A stretch of 64,000 bases of DNA from Roseburia hominis A2-183 (lineage in GTDB: Bacteria; Bacillota; Clostridia; Lachnospirales; Lachnospiraceae): the NCBI RefSeq assembly GCF_000225345.1, contig NC_015977.1, positions 1,967,501 through 2,031,500 on the forward strand, in the 5' to 3' direction. The notes beneath the pieces were generated by a model. It saw only the letters and a list, made by a program, of their open reading frames with translations, was not told the DNA's origin and searched no databases. Numbering within the stretch: the first letter of the stretch is position 1; every line of letters starts with the position of its first letter. Positions 43,927-51,281 of the stretch are shown here, one piece after another. Both the position numbers and the translations under genes were made by a program.

Positions 43927-44177
43927 TCATCGGTTCCCCCTTCTGCACTGCATGACTTTTTTCCTAATTTTGCTTTCATTGTACTTCCATCAGACGCACT
44001 TTACAAGAGGAAAATTCCAGTCGCCGCCACCCTTAAAAAGGGTGGCTCGGGACGCTGGGTGTAACCCCTTGGTACCCGACAGCGTCTCAAGGCGCCCTAG
44101 ACTTTCTCTTCGTTCAAGTCACTATTGCACTTGACGCGTTGCTTATGCCCATGAATGGGCGTTTGTACTACTTCGAC

Positions 44178-44633
44178 TTAACCCTTAAAAGGGTCTTCGT
44201 ACTCCTTCACACTTAATTTATCTTGCATAATATCGTACTTTTCTTGATCTTGAATATACTTTTTTATTGTCGTTTCATTTAATCCTACGGTGCTGACATA
44301 ATATCCCTCTGACCAGAAATGTCTGTTTCCAAATTTATATTTGAGATTTGCATGTCTGTCAAAAATCATAAGCGCTGACTTTCCCTTTAAATATCCCATA
44401 AAACTCGACACGCTCATCTTTGGCGGAATACTTACTAGCATATGAATATGGTCAGGCATGAGATGCCCTTCAATAATCTCCACGCCCTTATATGCACATA
44501 ACTGTTTCAGAATATCACGTATATCCTCTTTTAATTGATTATAAATAATTTTTCGTCTATACTTAGGAGTAAATACAATATGGTATTTACACATCCATTT
44601 TGTATGGGCGAGATCATTAGACTTATTCGCCAT
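44178..44633 (-). CDS. tnpA: IS200-type transposase TnpA (Y1 HUH)
   Basis: 151 residues. KYHIVFTPKYRRKIIYNQL start, HUH motif PDHIHMLVSIPP (about residue 62), and a C-terminal helix with the catalytic Tyr in SEGYYVSTVGLNETTIKKYI (about 112-131). It moves single-stranded DNA through hairpin ends. Complete length for the family. The ribosome site is sequestered in a long hairpin upstream. Confidence 0.95.
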   Translation of the reverse strand: MANKSNDLAHTKWMCKYHIVFTPKYRRKIIYNQLKEDIRDILKQLCAYKGVEIIEGHLMPDHIHMLVSIPPKMSVSSFMGYLKGKSALMIFDRHANLKYKFGNRHFWSEGYYVSTVGLNETTIKKYIQDQEKYDIMQDKLSVKEYEDPFKG

Positions 44634-44695
44634 AAAACACCTTTCCTTTCTTGCAATAGTGACTGAACAACTCTATTGTAACGGAAAGGTGTTTT
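44634..44695 (-). promoter_or_regulatory. Leader hairpin sequestering the tnpA ribosome site
   Basis: Perfect 13-bp stem (44634-44646 with 44683-44695) plus inner CAATAG/CTATTG; the GGAAAGGTG ribosome site is inside the stem. Known IS200 elements repress their transposase this way. Confidence 0.75.
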
Positions 44696-44824
44696 TCTGT
44701 ATAACGATTTGACTCCACCCGCATAGCAGGTGGGTTTTTGCTTCATGCGTACTTCGTTTCTCTGTTGAGAAACTCGTAAACACGCATTCAGCAGGCTAAA
44801 GCCTAATGACCGGAATGCAAAACG

Positions 44825-44863
44825 GGGAACCGTTTTGCATTGCCTCCGGCTCCCCGTCTTTTC
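44825..44863 (-). terminator. Terminator after the DUF1540 gene
   Basis: On the minus strand GACGGGGAGCCG pairs with CGGTTCCCCGT, followed by TTTTG. An alternative hairpin (44816-44843, AATGCAAAAC/GTTTTGCATT) overlaps it. Confidence 0.6.
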
Positions 44864-44865
44864 TC

Positions 44866-45183
44866 CTATTTGCAGCAGAAACTTGCGCACTCTGTCTCGC
44901 CGCAGGAACAGGCGTTGCCCCCTGCGATGCCGATATGGTTCGCGCTGCATTTCTTATTCTCGTTAAACGTGCAGTTGCAGGCCTCGCATGCCACAGCGAT
45001 CTTCTTTGACTCATGCTCTTTTACATTGCATCCGCAGCTTTTCTCCCCGCGCTCCACAAAGCTTCCGCAGCAGGTCTCATTCTGATGCACCGCCTCGCTT
45101 CCCTCAACCTTGATGTTGCCCTTGCAGCAGCAGCGATCCTCGTTGTAAGCACATCCGGTTACCGCACAATCCAGTAATGTCAT
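44866..45183 (-). CDS. DUF1540 domain protein (Cys-rich, two repeats)
   Basis: 105 residues with 16 cysteines in two DUF1540 units: CAVTGCAYNEDRCCCKGNIKV and CEACNCTFNENKKCSANHIGI. The spacing suggests metal binding. Common in Clostridia; function unknown. AGGAG lies before the ATG at 45183. Confidence 0.88.
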   Translation of the reverse strand: MTLLDCAVTGCAYNEDRCCCKGNIKVEGSEAVHQNETCCGSFVERGEKSCGCNVKEHESKKIAVACEACNCTFNENKKCSANHIGIAGGNACSCGETECASFCCK

Positions 45184-45307
45184 ATCTCTTTTCTCCTTTC
45201 GATCCTTGTTCTCTGGAATGATACATTCCCATTCTTAAGTATCTCCGGAGCAATTTCTTTTATAACCGGTTTTCTTTTTCCACAGCAGGAAGAATTTGCC
45301 TATTACA

Positions 45308-45339
45308 CAAAAAAGGAAGTACCACATACCGGTACTTCC
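45308..45339 (-). terminator. Terminator after the SEC-C gene
   Basis: Stem GGAAGTACC/GGTACTTCC (45315-45323, 45331-45339) followed by T6 on the minus strand. Confidence 0.85.
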
Positions 45340-45360
45340 CTTGCACTCTGCTTCCTGTGC

Positions 45361-45861
45361 TTACTTTCCACAGCAAAATTTGTATTTCTTGCCGGAACCG
45401 CACGGACACGGATCGTTGCGTCCGACTTTCTTTCCGACGATAACCGTTCCGGACTTCTTCTGCTCCAGATACAGTCTCTTCTTCGTCTCCGGGTCAAAAA
45501 TGTCATTCCACATCGGAAGCTCATAGAGCCAGTCTGCCTTCGCGTCGACCATGTTCTTGTACAGCTTCTCCTTGTCGAATACGAGGCTGACCTTCGTATC
45601 TTCCTCCATGGTGTCGATCGGGTTCGGCTCTACCAGGCTCTCGTTGATACCGTCCAAGAAACCTGTCATATCCATGATGCTCAGTCCGTATTTATCTGCA
45701 AGCTCTTTGACCGTTCCCTCTACCTTCTCATCCGGGTTCGTCAGAAGCTTCTCATAGACACCCTTTTCCAGAAGAAAATATCTCTGCCAGAATCTCTGCA
45801 GTTCTCCTCTGTCTGCCTTCTCATTATAAGCAACTTTCTGCCACTGCTCTAATAATGCCAT
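45361..45861 (-). CDS. SEC-C motif protein
   Basis: 166 residues. An uncharacterised helical N-terminal domain (to about 140) is followed by the zinc-binding SEC-C tail [21 protein letters not shown]. Such tails bind Zn and often contact SecB or ribosomes in other proteins; the role here is unknown. Confidence 0.85.
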   Translation of the reverse strand: MALLEQWQKVAYNEKADRGELQRFWQRYFLLEKGVYEKLLTNPDEKVEGTVKELADKYGLSIMDMTGFLDGINESLVEPNPIDTMEEDTKVSLVFDKEKLYKNMVDAKADWLYELPMWNDIFDPETKKRLYLEQKKSGTVIVGKKVGRNDPCPCGSGKKYKFCCGK

Positions 45862-46040
45862 ATCTGATTCCTCGATTTCATGATTATTTGCATCTGTCTG
45901 CCGGATTGCTTGTCCGACATCTGCTATGTCAAAGATGCACTATAGTATTATAACAAATTTTCCGGCATATTTCAAAGACTTTTTTACAGAACCCGCCAAA
46001 AGCAACAGGACGTCGACGGAAGCAGATCGTTCATTTTGAC

Positions 46041-46177
46041 GTGGCAGGCAATAGGGTGAGAAGATCATGCCCTTCGATTTCAGAGGGAATGTATCTGGAA
46101 ATTCGGATCAAAAAATGTTTCATCTGCATTTCCATCTGAAATCGGTGGGATGTGTCGCTTACCCTATTGCCTGCCAC
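46041..46177. repeat. Short palindrome, reduced form of the long repeat family
   Basis: 137-bp hairpin: perfect 17-bp ends (46041-46057 with 46161-46177) and an inner part sharing GATTTCAGATGGAAATGCAG-type sequence (on the minus strand) and ATTCGG-TCAAAAAATG with the outer arms of the 600-bp copies. The central about 450 bp are missing. It starts eight bases after the stop of the solute-binding-protein gene and may end its transcripts. Confidence 0.8.
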
Positions 46178-46184
46178 TAAAAAA

Positions 46185-47612
46185 CTATTCGTTCAGCAGA
46201 TTGTAGTCCTCGATGGACGCGTTGATCGTGTCCGCCATCTTCTGCACTGCCTCCTCCGGTGTCTCCTTGTCATTTAACGTGTTCTCGATCTCGGTCTGTA
46301 CCGTCTGGCGTGCTTCCGGAAATACAGAGAGAAGCGCTCCCGCGTACTCGCCCTTGGTGTCGTTCAACTGGTCGATCGCGGTCTGGAACTGTGGGTACTG
46401 CTCGATGTTCTGCTTGAATACATCCTCATTGTACGCATCGTTGGTAACCGGGAAATATCCTGTCTGGGTTGCCCAGTATGCCTGAGACTCTGCCGATACC
46501 AGATATTCCACGAACTTCCAGGTTGCCTGTGCCTTTACGTCATCCTGATTCTGGATTGCCCAGAGGGATGCTCCGCCGATGGACACACCGCCCTGATCTG
46601 TATCCTTGATGCCCGGAAAATATGCGGTTCCCACCTCAAAGGAGCCGTTGACATCGTTTAAGATCTGCTTTAAGGAAGCGGTGGAGCCAAGCGTAATCGC
46701 CGCTTTTCCTGCGGAGAAGTCTGTCAGACCTGCATCGCCGCCAACTCCCACATTCGGTGCATATCCCTTGTCGTAGAGATCCTTCCAGGCGGATACGATC
46801 GAGAGAGCCGCACCGTTGCCGTCAAAATCCACGGCTGTCGCCGCCGCGCTTCTTCCGTTGTCATTGTTTGCGTAGGCCAGTCCCTGCTTGCAGATAAACT
46901 GCTCAAAGAACCATCCGTAGATTCCCATGGAAAGTGCCTCTCCTGCACCGCCCTTGTTCACAAGATCGTCGGCAATCGCATCGATCCCCTCCAGGCTCGT
47001 CGGCACCTCGGTGATTCCCGCCGCATCAAACATATCCTTATTGTAATAGAGAATCGGCGTGGATGTATTAAACGGCATGGAGTAGAGCTGGTCGTCGATC
47101 GTGTAGTAAGCGGCAATATTCGGCACGATATTGGAGTTGTCATAGCCGTTCGCATCCATCAGCTCCTGCATCGGAATCACCCAGCCGGAGTCGATCATGA
47201 AACGGGTGCCGATCTCATAGACCTGAATCAGATCCGGACCGCTTCCTCCCACCATGCTGCTCTTTAATTTGTTGATCGCATCATCGTACTCGCCCTCAAA
47301 CTCCGCATCCACCGTAATGCCATAGGTGTTCTCCTCATTGAACCGATCCACAAGCGCGGTAAGTGCCTCGCCATTTACACCGCTCATAGAATGCCAGAAT
47401 GTGATCGTCGTCCCGGAAAGATCCGCATCTGCCGTGGCGGACACATTCGTCTCTTTTTCCGTCACCGTTGCCGGATCACCCTGCGCACTCTCCGCTTCCC
47501 CTGCAGCGTCTGCGGACGTATCCGCCGTCTGCGCCGTGCTTCCCCCGCAGCCTGCAAGTGCTGCTGCAAGCATGGATGCTGTTAACAATGATGCAATGAT
47601 TCTCTTCTTCAT
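46185..47612 (-). CDS. ABC transporter sugar-binding lipoprotein (family 1)
   Basis: 475 residues. Lipoprotein signal peptide with lipobox LAGC (Cys at about 22), a Ser/Ala/Asp-rich linker, then the UgpB/MalE-type fold (TTITFWHSMSGVNGEALTALVDRFNEE). Glycerol-3-phosphate or oligosaccharide binding is typical; the ligand cannot be read. Last gene of the operon led by the ATPase at 49599. Confidence 0.9.
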   Translation of the reverse strand: MKKRIIASLLTASMLAAALAGCGGSTAQTADTSADAAGEAESAQGDPATVTEKETNVSATADADLSGTTITFWHSMSGVNGEALTALVDRFNEENTYGITVDAEFEGEYDDAINKLKSSMVGGSGPDLIQVYEIGTRFMIDSGWVIPMQELMDANGYDNSNIVPNIAAYYTIDDQLYSMPFNTSTPILYYNKDMFDAAGITEVPTSLEGIDAIADDLVNKGGAGEALSMGIYGWFFEQFICKQGLAYANNDNGRSAAATAVDFDGNGAALSIVSAWKDLYDKGYAPNVGVGGDAGLTDFSAGKAAITLGSTASLKQILNDVNGSFEVGTAYFPGIKDTDQGGVSIGGASLWAIQNQDDVKAQATWKFVEYLVSAESQAYWATQTGYFPVTNDAYNEDVFKQNIEQYPQFQTAIDQLNDTKGEYAGALLSVFPEARQTVQTEIENTLNDKETPEEAVQKMADTINASIEDYNLLNE

Positions 47613-47657
47613 TCCTCTTTTTTCTCCTTTTGAATTAGTGAGTTCCTTTTTTCTATG

Positions 47658-48404
47658 TCAGCCCTTGACGGCACCGGAAAACATACCGCGGATCAGTTGC
47701 TTTTGTCCTAGAATAAACACAAACAGCGACGGCAGAATCACCATCACAACTCCCGCGATTACCATCGTAATCGACTGGGAATCCACACTGTTTAACATGC
47801 TGATACCAATCTGCACGGTTCGCATCTCCTCGGTTCCGGTTACTAACAACGGCCACATATACATGTTGTAAGCGTTGATGAAGGTATAGACCGCCATCGC
47901 TCCGATCGCCGACTTCGTCAGAGGGATCAGAATCCGGACAATGAACACCAGATTCGGACAGCCGTCGATCTTTGCCGCCTCATACAGGGATTTTGGAAAG
48001 GTCAGATAGAACTGACGGAACAAAAAGATCCCCATGGCGGAAGTGATATATGGAATGATGAGCACTTTGTAGGAATTCAGCCAGCCCCATCCGCTTACCG
48101 TTAAATAATTGGAAATAATCGTCGCTTCTCCCGGCACCATCATCGTCGCCATGATCAGCATAAAAATCACATTTTTTCCCTTAAAGTCCAGAAATGACAG
48201 TGCAAACGCCGCAAGGGAGCAGGAAATAATCTGTCCGAGCGTAATGCATCCCGCCACCAGAAACGAATTTAAAATAAAACGAAACAGCGGAATCTTTGTA
48301 AACGCCTGTGCAAAATTGTCAAGCGTCGGCTGCTTCGGAATCAGATTCATCTCCATCGAGAACAATTCCCCGGATGGCATAAACGCAATGGAAAGCGCAT
48401 ACAT
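47658..48404 (-). pseudogene. Second sugar-ABC permease (UgpE/MalG type), N-terminus lost
   Basis: About 248 residues remain, from MYALSIAFMPSGELFSMEMN to the normal C-terminus. The EAA loop (YEAAKIDGCPNLVFIVRILIPLTKSA) and five membrane helices are intact. The normal N-terminal helix (about 27 residues) and ribosome site are gone: directly upstream the sequence becomes the start of a different permease gene, in another frame. So this permease has no proper start. Confidence 0.8.
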
Positions 48405-48487
48405 AAGAACAGTCCGAATACGATAAGACACGGCACCAAAAACAGGTACGGGCTGATCTTTTGTCTTAGCTTTACAAATGCATTCAT
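48347..48487 (-). pseudogene. First sugar-ABC permease (UgpA type), only the first ~29 codons
   Basis: ATG at 48487 with AAAGGAG. It reads MNAFVKLRQKISPYLFLVPC then LIVFGLFL, the usual N-terminus of MalF/UgpA-type permeases. It then runs out of frame into the second permease and stops at 48347. About 260 residues of UgpA and the start of UgpE are missing, consistent with one deletion joining the two genes near 48400-48415. Confidence 0.75.
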
Positions 48488-48498
48488 GTTGTCTCCTT

Positions 48499-49599
48499 TC
48501 AGATGCGCATTTCACTGTCGCAGTCAAACAGATGGATCGCTGTCACATCGAAGTACAGCCGGCGCACCTCACCTGCCCGGGCGTCATATTCCGCCGGAAT
48601 CTTTGCCACATACTTTTTCCCGTATAAAAGGAAAAACAAAAGCTTCTCGGCTCCGAGCAGCTCCACCTCAAGAATCATCGTCTCCACGTAATCCGCCCCG
48701 GCGCTTACACATTCCGGTGCCTCCCACAGGATGTTTTCCGGGCGTATGCCAAGGATCACGCTGTCGCTTCCGTGTCTGCTTATCCGCGCTGCATCCTCCC
48801 TGCACGGCATCATGCGGTACTCCCCGACCAGAAGCGCCGGAGCCTCCTCCCAGGAAACCACCTGTGCCTCGAAAAAGTTCATGGACGGCGTTCCGATGAA
48901 TCCTGCGACAAACCGGTTGACCGGCTTTGCATAGAGGTTCGCCGGTGTATCCACCTGCTGCATTTTTCCATCCCGCATCACCACAATCCGTGTGCCAAGC
49001 GTCATGGCCTCCGTCTGATCGTGCGTAACATAGATCGTCGTTGTTCCCACCGCATGCTGCAATGCCGCCAGTTCCACCCGCATCTGCGTCCGCAGTTTCG
49101 CATCCAGATTGGACAGCGGCTCGTCCATCAAAAGCGCCCTTGGATTGCGGATAATCGCATTTCCGATCGCCACGCGCTGTTTCTGCCCGCCGGAGAGTTC
49201 TCCCGGTCTTCTGTCCAGCAGATGCTCAATGCCAAGCATCTTTGCCGTATCGTATACTTTCTTTTTTATCTCCTTCTTATCGACCTTCCTCACGCTCAGG
49301 GAAAATGCGATATTGTCGTACACGCTCATATTGGGATACAGCGCATAATTCTGAAATACCATGGCGAGATTCCGCTCCCGCGGCTCCTTGTAATTCTCGA
49401 TCTCTCCGTCCACCCACAGCTCGCCCGACGAGATGTCCTCCAAACCTGCGATCATGCGCAGCAGCGTCGATTTCCCGCAGCCGGACGGTCCAACCAGAAT
49501 CAAAAATTCTCCTTCTTTTATCTCAAGCGAAAAGTCATGAATTGCTTCATAACCGTTCCGGTATACTTTTCCCACATGTTCTAACGCCAATTCAGCCAA
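48499..49599 (-). CDS. Sugar ABC transporter ATP-binding protein (UgpC/MsmX type)
   Basis: 366 residues. Walker A VGPSGCGKSTLLRMIAG, Q-loop MVFQNYALYP, signature LSGGQKQRVAIGNAI, Walker B ALLMDEPLSNLDAK, His loop VTHDQ; a C-terminal TOBE-type regulatory domain from about 240. The start is TTG at 49599, seven bases after GGGAGG. First gene of the operon. Intact although both permeases are damaged; such ATPases can serve several transporters. Confidence 0.93.
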   Translation of the reverse strand: MAELALEHVGKVYRNGYEAIHDFSLEIKEGEFLILVGPSGCGKSTLLRMIAGLEDISSGELWVDGEIENYKEPRERNLAMVFQNYALYPNMSVYDNIAFSLSVRKVDKKEIKKKVYDTAKMLGIEHLLDRRPGELSGGQKQRVAIGNAIIRNPRALLMDEPLSNLDAKLRTQMRVELAALQHAVGTTTIYVTHDQTEAMTLGTRIVVMRDGKMQQVDTPANLYAKPVNRFVAGFIGTPSMNFFEAQVVSWEEAPALLVGEYRMMPCREDAARISRHGSDSVILGIRPENILWEAPECVSAGADYVETMILEVELLGAEKLLFFLLYGKKYVAKIPAEYDARAGEVRRLYFDVTAIHLFDCDSEMRI

Positions 49600-49712
49600 A
49601 ATAAAACCTCCCAGTGCTCTCTTACATTGCAAACTCAACAGTCCTTATTGTAAGAGTTCCACCGGGAGGCAGCTATCAAATTCCTGTAATATTTTTTGTG
49701 TTTTCAGTAAAC

Positions 49713-49741
49713 TTTATATGGTTTTTATAAAGTTTGTACAA
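49713..49741 (-). promoter_or_regulatory. Promoter with palindromic operator for the sugar ABC operon
   Basis: Minus strand TTGTAC, 17 bases, TATAAA. An inverted repeat AAACTTTATA-TGGTTT-TATAAAGTTT (49709-49734) fills the region from -10 to near -35, a likely repressor site. A CTCTTACA/TGTAAGAG inverted repeat lies further down in the leader (about 49619-49657). Confidence 0.6.
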
Positions 49742-49761
49742 TTCGTGTAAATTTTTTCTGC

Positions 49762-49790
49762 TTGACGGAACCGCCTTTTCCATCTACCAT
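49762..49790 (+). promoter_or_regulatory. Putative promoter of the small membrane-protein gene
   Basis: Plus strand TTGACG, 17 bases, TACCAT, 46 bases before the start at 49837; divergent from the sugar ABC promoter. Confidence 0.4.
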
Positions 49791-49836
49791 AAAGGTACAG
49801 CCGTAAACCAGAAGGCTGTTTAGAAATGAGGTTACC

Positions 49837-50082
49837 ATGAAAAAAGTGAAACGTATTCTTGCCGCAGCCGGCGCCATTCTTCTGCTTTTGCTGTATGCAT
49901 CCACGCTCGTCTGCGCTTTAAGTTCCAGCGAGAATTTTATGAATCTGCTGATGGTCTCCATCTACGCGACCGTCATCATTCCGGTTCTGCTGTGGGCGTA
50001 CACGCTCATCTATAAGCTCGTGCACAAGTCGTCCGAAGAGGACGCCGAGCAAAAGGAGCCGCCGCAGGGGCAGGGAAAATAG
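49837..50082 (+). CDS. Small two-helix membrane protein, unknown function
   Basis: 81 residues. Two hydrophobic helices (ILAAAGAILLLLLYASTLVC and LLMVSIYATVIIPVLLWAY) and a charged C-terminus (HKSSEEDAEQKEPPQGQGK). GAGG precedes the ATG. Not recognised as a named family; divergent from the sugar ABC operon. A long palindrome starts 13 bases after its stop. Confidence 0.7.
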   Translation: MKKVKRILAAAGAILLLLLYASTLVCALSSSENFMNLLMVSIYATVIIPVLLWAYTLIYKLVHKSSEEDAEQKEPPQGQGK

Positions 50083-50095
50083 ATACAAATTTCAG

Positions 50096-50590
50096 GATAA
50101 GAGAAAAACCGACAGAATGTTCCAGAATACAAACGGATGCGGGGATTCTTTGAAACAAAATGAGAGAATTTCTTCCCTGCCCGCCGGGACATCGAATTCC
50201 GTGTCTTTGTCACGCTTGGACAATCCACAGGGTGTGTCCGGCAACCGCAGACAATGAGCGGACTTTCTAGTGTCCCTAATGGGCACCGCTTCACAGTCAA
50301 TATAAAACCGTGCGAACCGAACTCGCCGGCATCTGCTATTGAACACAGGGCAGATGCCGACTCAGACAGCGGCTTCGCGCGGTTATGTTTTGTTCAGCGG
50401 TGTCCAAAGGGACACACGAAAGTCCTAAAATTGTCTGCCGGCTTGCGGACACACCCTGTAGAGTGCTCCAAGCTTGAAAAGACATGGATCATCAGGGATG
50501 TTTCGGCGGGCAGGGTTAGAAATTCCGCATTTTGTGTTTAGAATGTCCGCATCCTTTGTATCTGGAACATCTATCGTTTTTCTCTTATTA
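50096..50590 (-). repeat. Long imperfect palindrome, copy 2
   Basis: About 495 bp between the convergent genes ending at 50082 and 50637. Ends ATAAGAGAAAAAC / GTTTTTCTCTTAT are inverted repeats, and the central hairpin (about 50307-50384) is nearly identical to those of copies 1 and 3. The outer arms differ from the other copies yet remain complementary to each other. Orientation opposite to copy 1. The 95-residue frame inside is not believed to be a gene. Confidence 0.88.
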
Positions 50591-50636
50591 CGGAGTCCAT
50601 CTCCCTGCCCGTGCAGTGGCTCTTTTGATCCGTCCT

Positions 50637-51281
50637 CTACTCTTCCGTACTGTCCTCGGACGCGGCGCTCTCGGTCACGTCTACGCCCACAGCCGCCTCT
50701 ACGCCCTCAGTCACGTCCACACTCTCAGGCTCATCCGTCTCTTCCTCCTTTAACAATTCCTGCGGTGTCTTGGAGAAAGTGCCGGAGAGATCCCGCGACA
50801 CGAGATAGATCTTATCGCTCTCTGCCACCTTCAGGTAATACTGCCCGGTCACTGCATTTTTATCTCCGAGCTGTAGCGTCGTCGTGCCGTCTGCCGTGGT
50901 GAGGGTAATGATCCCCGACGGATTTTCCAGACCATACTGCGCCAGATCCTCGCCGTCTGTAATCTCACTCTCCGCCGTAAGGCCCGTGACCGCATCCAGC
51001 ATGGCGTCGATCTGTGACGTGTCGAGGGTGAGTGAAATATCCCCGTCCCAGGTCCACTCTCCGTCCGTTTTCGTGTAGGCATACACCTGACCGCCCAGCA
51101 CGTACGAGAATGCCGTCACATCATCGGTTTCAAAATCGACAACTGTAAGTTTCTCTGTTTTCTCCTCGCCCGCCTCTTTTTCCTCCTGTTTCTGATTGTA
51201 TACATGAATTCCTCCATAGGCTGCTGCAAGCACTGCGAGGACAAGCAGCATGCCAAAGAACTGTTTTTTCTGTTTCTTCAT
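50637..51281 (-). CDS. DUF4340 domain protein
   Basis: 214 residues: N-terminal membrane anchor (FFGMLLVLAVLAAAYGGIHVY), then a DUF4340 domain (FSYVLGGQVYAYTKTDGEWTW; ESEITDGEDLAQYGLENP; IYLVSRDLSGTF) and an acidic tail. DUF4340 proteins usually accompany Gld-type ABC transporters, as here. One-base overlap with the upstream gene; last gene of the operon. Confidence 0.88.
   Translation of the reverse strand: MKKQKKQFFGMLLVLAVLAAAYGGIHVYNQKQEEKEAGEEKTEKLTVVDFETDDVTAFSYVLGGQVYAYTKTDGEWTWDGDISLTLDTSQIDAMLDAVTGLTAESEITDGEDLAQYGLENPSGIITLTTADGTTTLQLGDKNAVTGQYYLKVAESDKIYLVSRDLSGTFSKTPQELLKEEETDEPESVDVTEGVEAAVGVDVTESAASEDSTEE

Larger units (their letters stand above)
44018..44803 (-). mobile_element. 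IS200-type (tnpA only) insertion sequence, approximate ends
   Basis: A single HUH transposase gene flanked by hairpin-rich non-coding ends: 3' side GCCACCCTT/AAGGGTGGC (44026-44046) and GACGCTG/CAGCGTC (44051-44086); 5' side CCACC..GGTGG (44715-44734, followed by TTTTT on the plus strand). No terminal inverted repeats and no tnpB, as in IS200. Ends given from the outermost hairpins, so uncertain by tens of bases. Confidence 0.7.

Noticed and set aside
50254..50541. 95-residue open frame in palindrome copy 2
   Set aside because: It runs through the repeat hairpin. Equivalent frames in the other copies are broken or on other strands, and no ribosome site is present.
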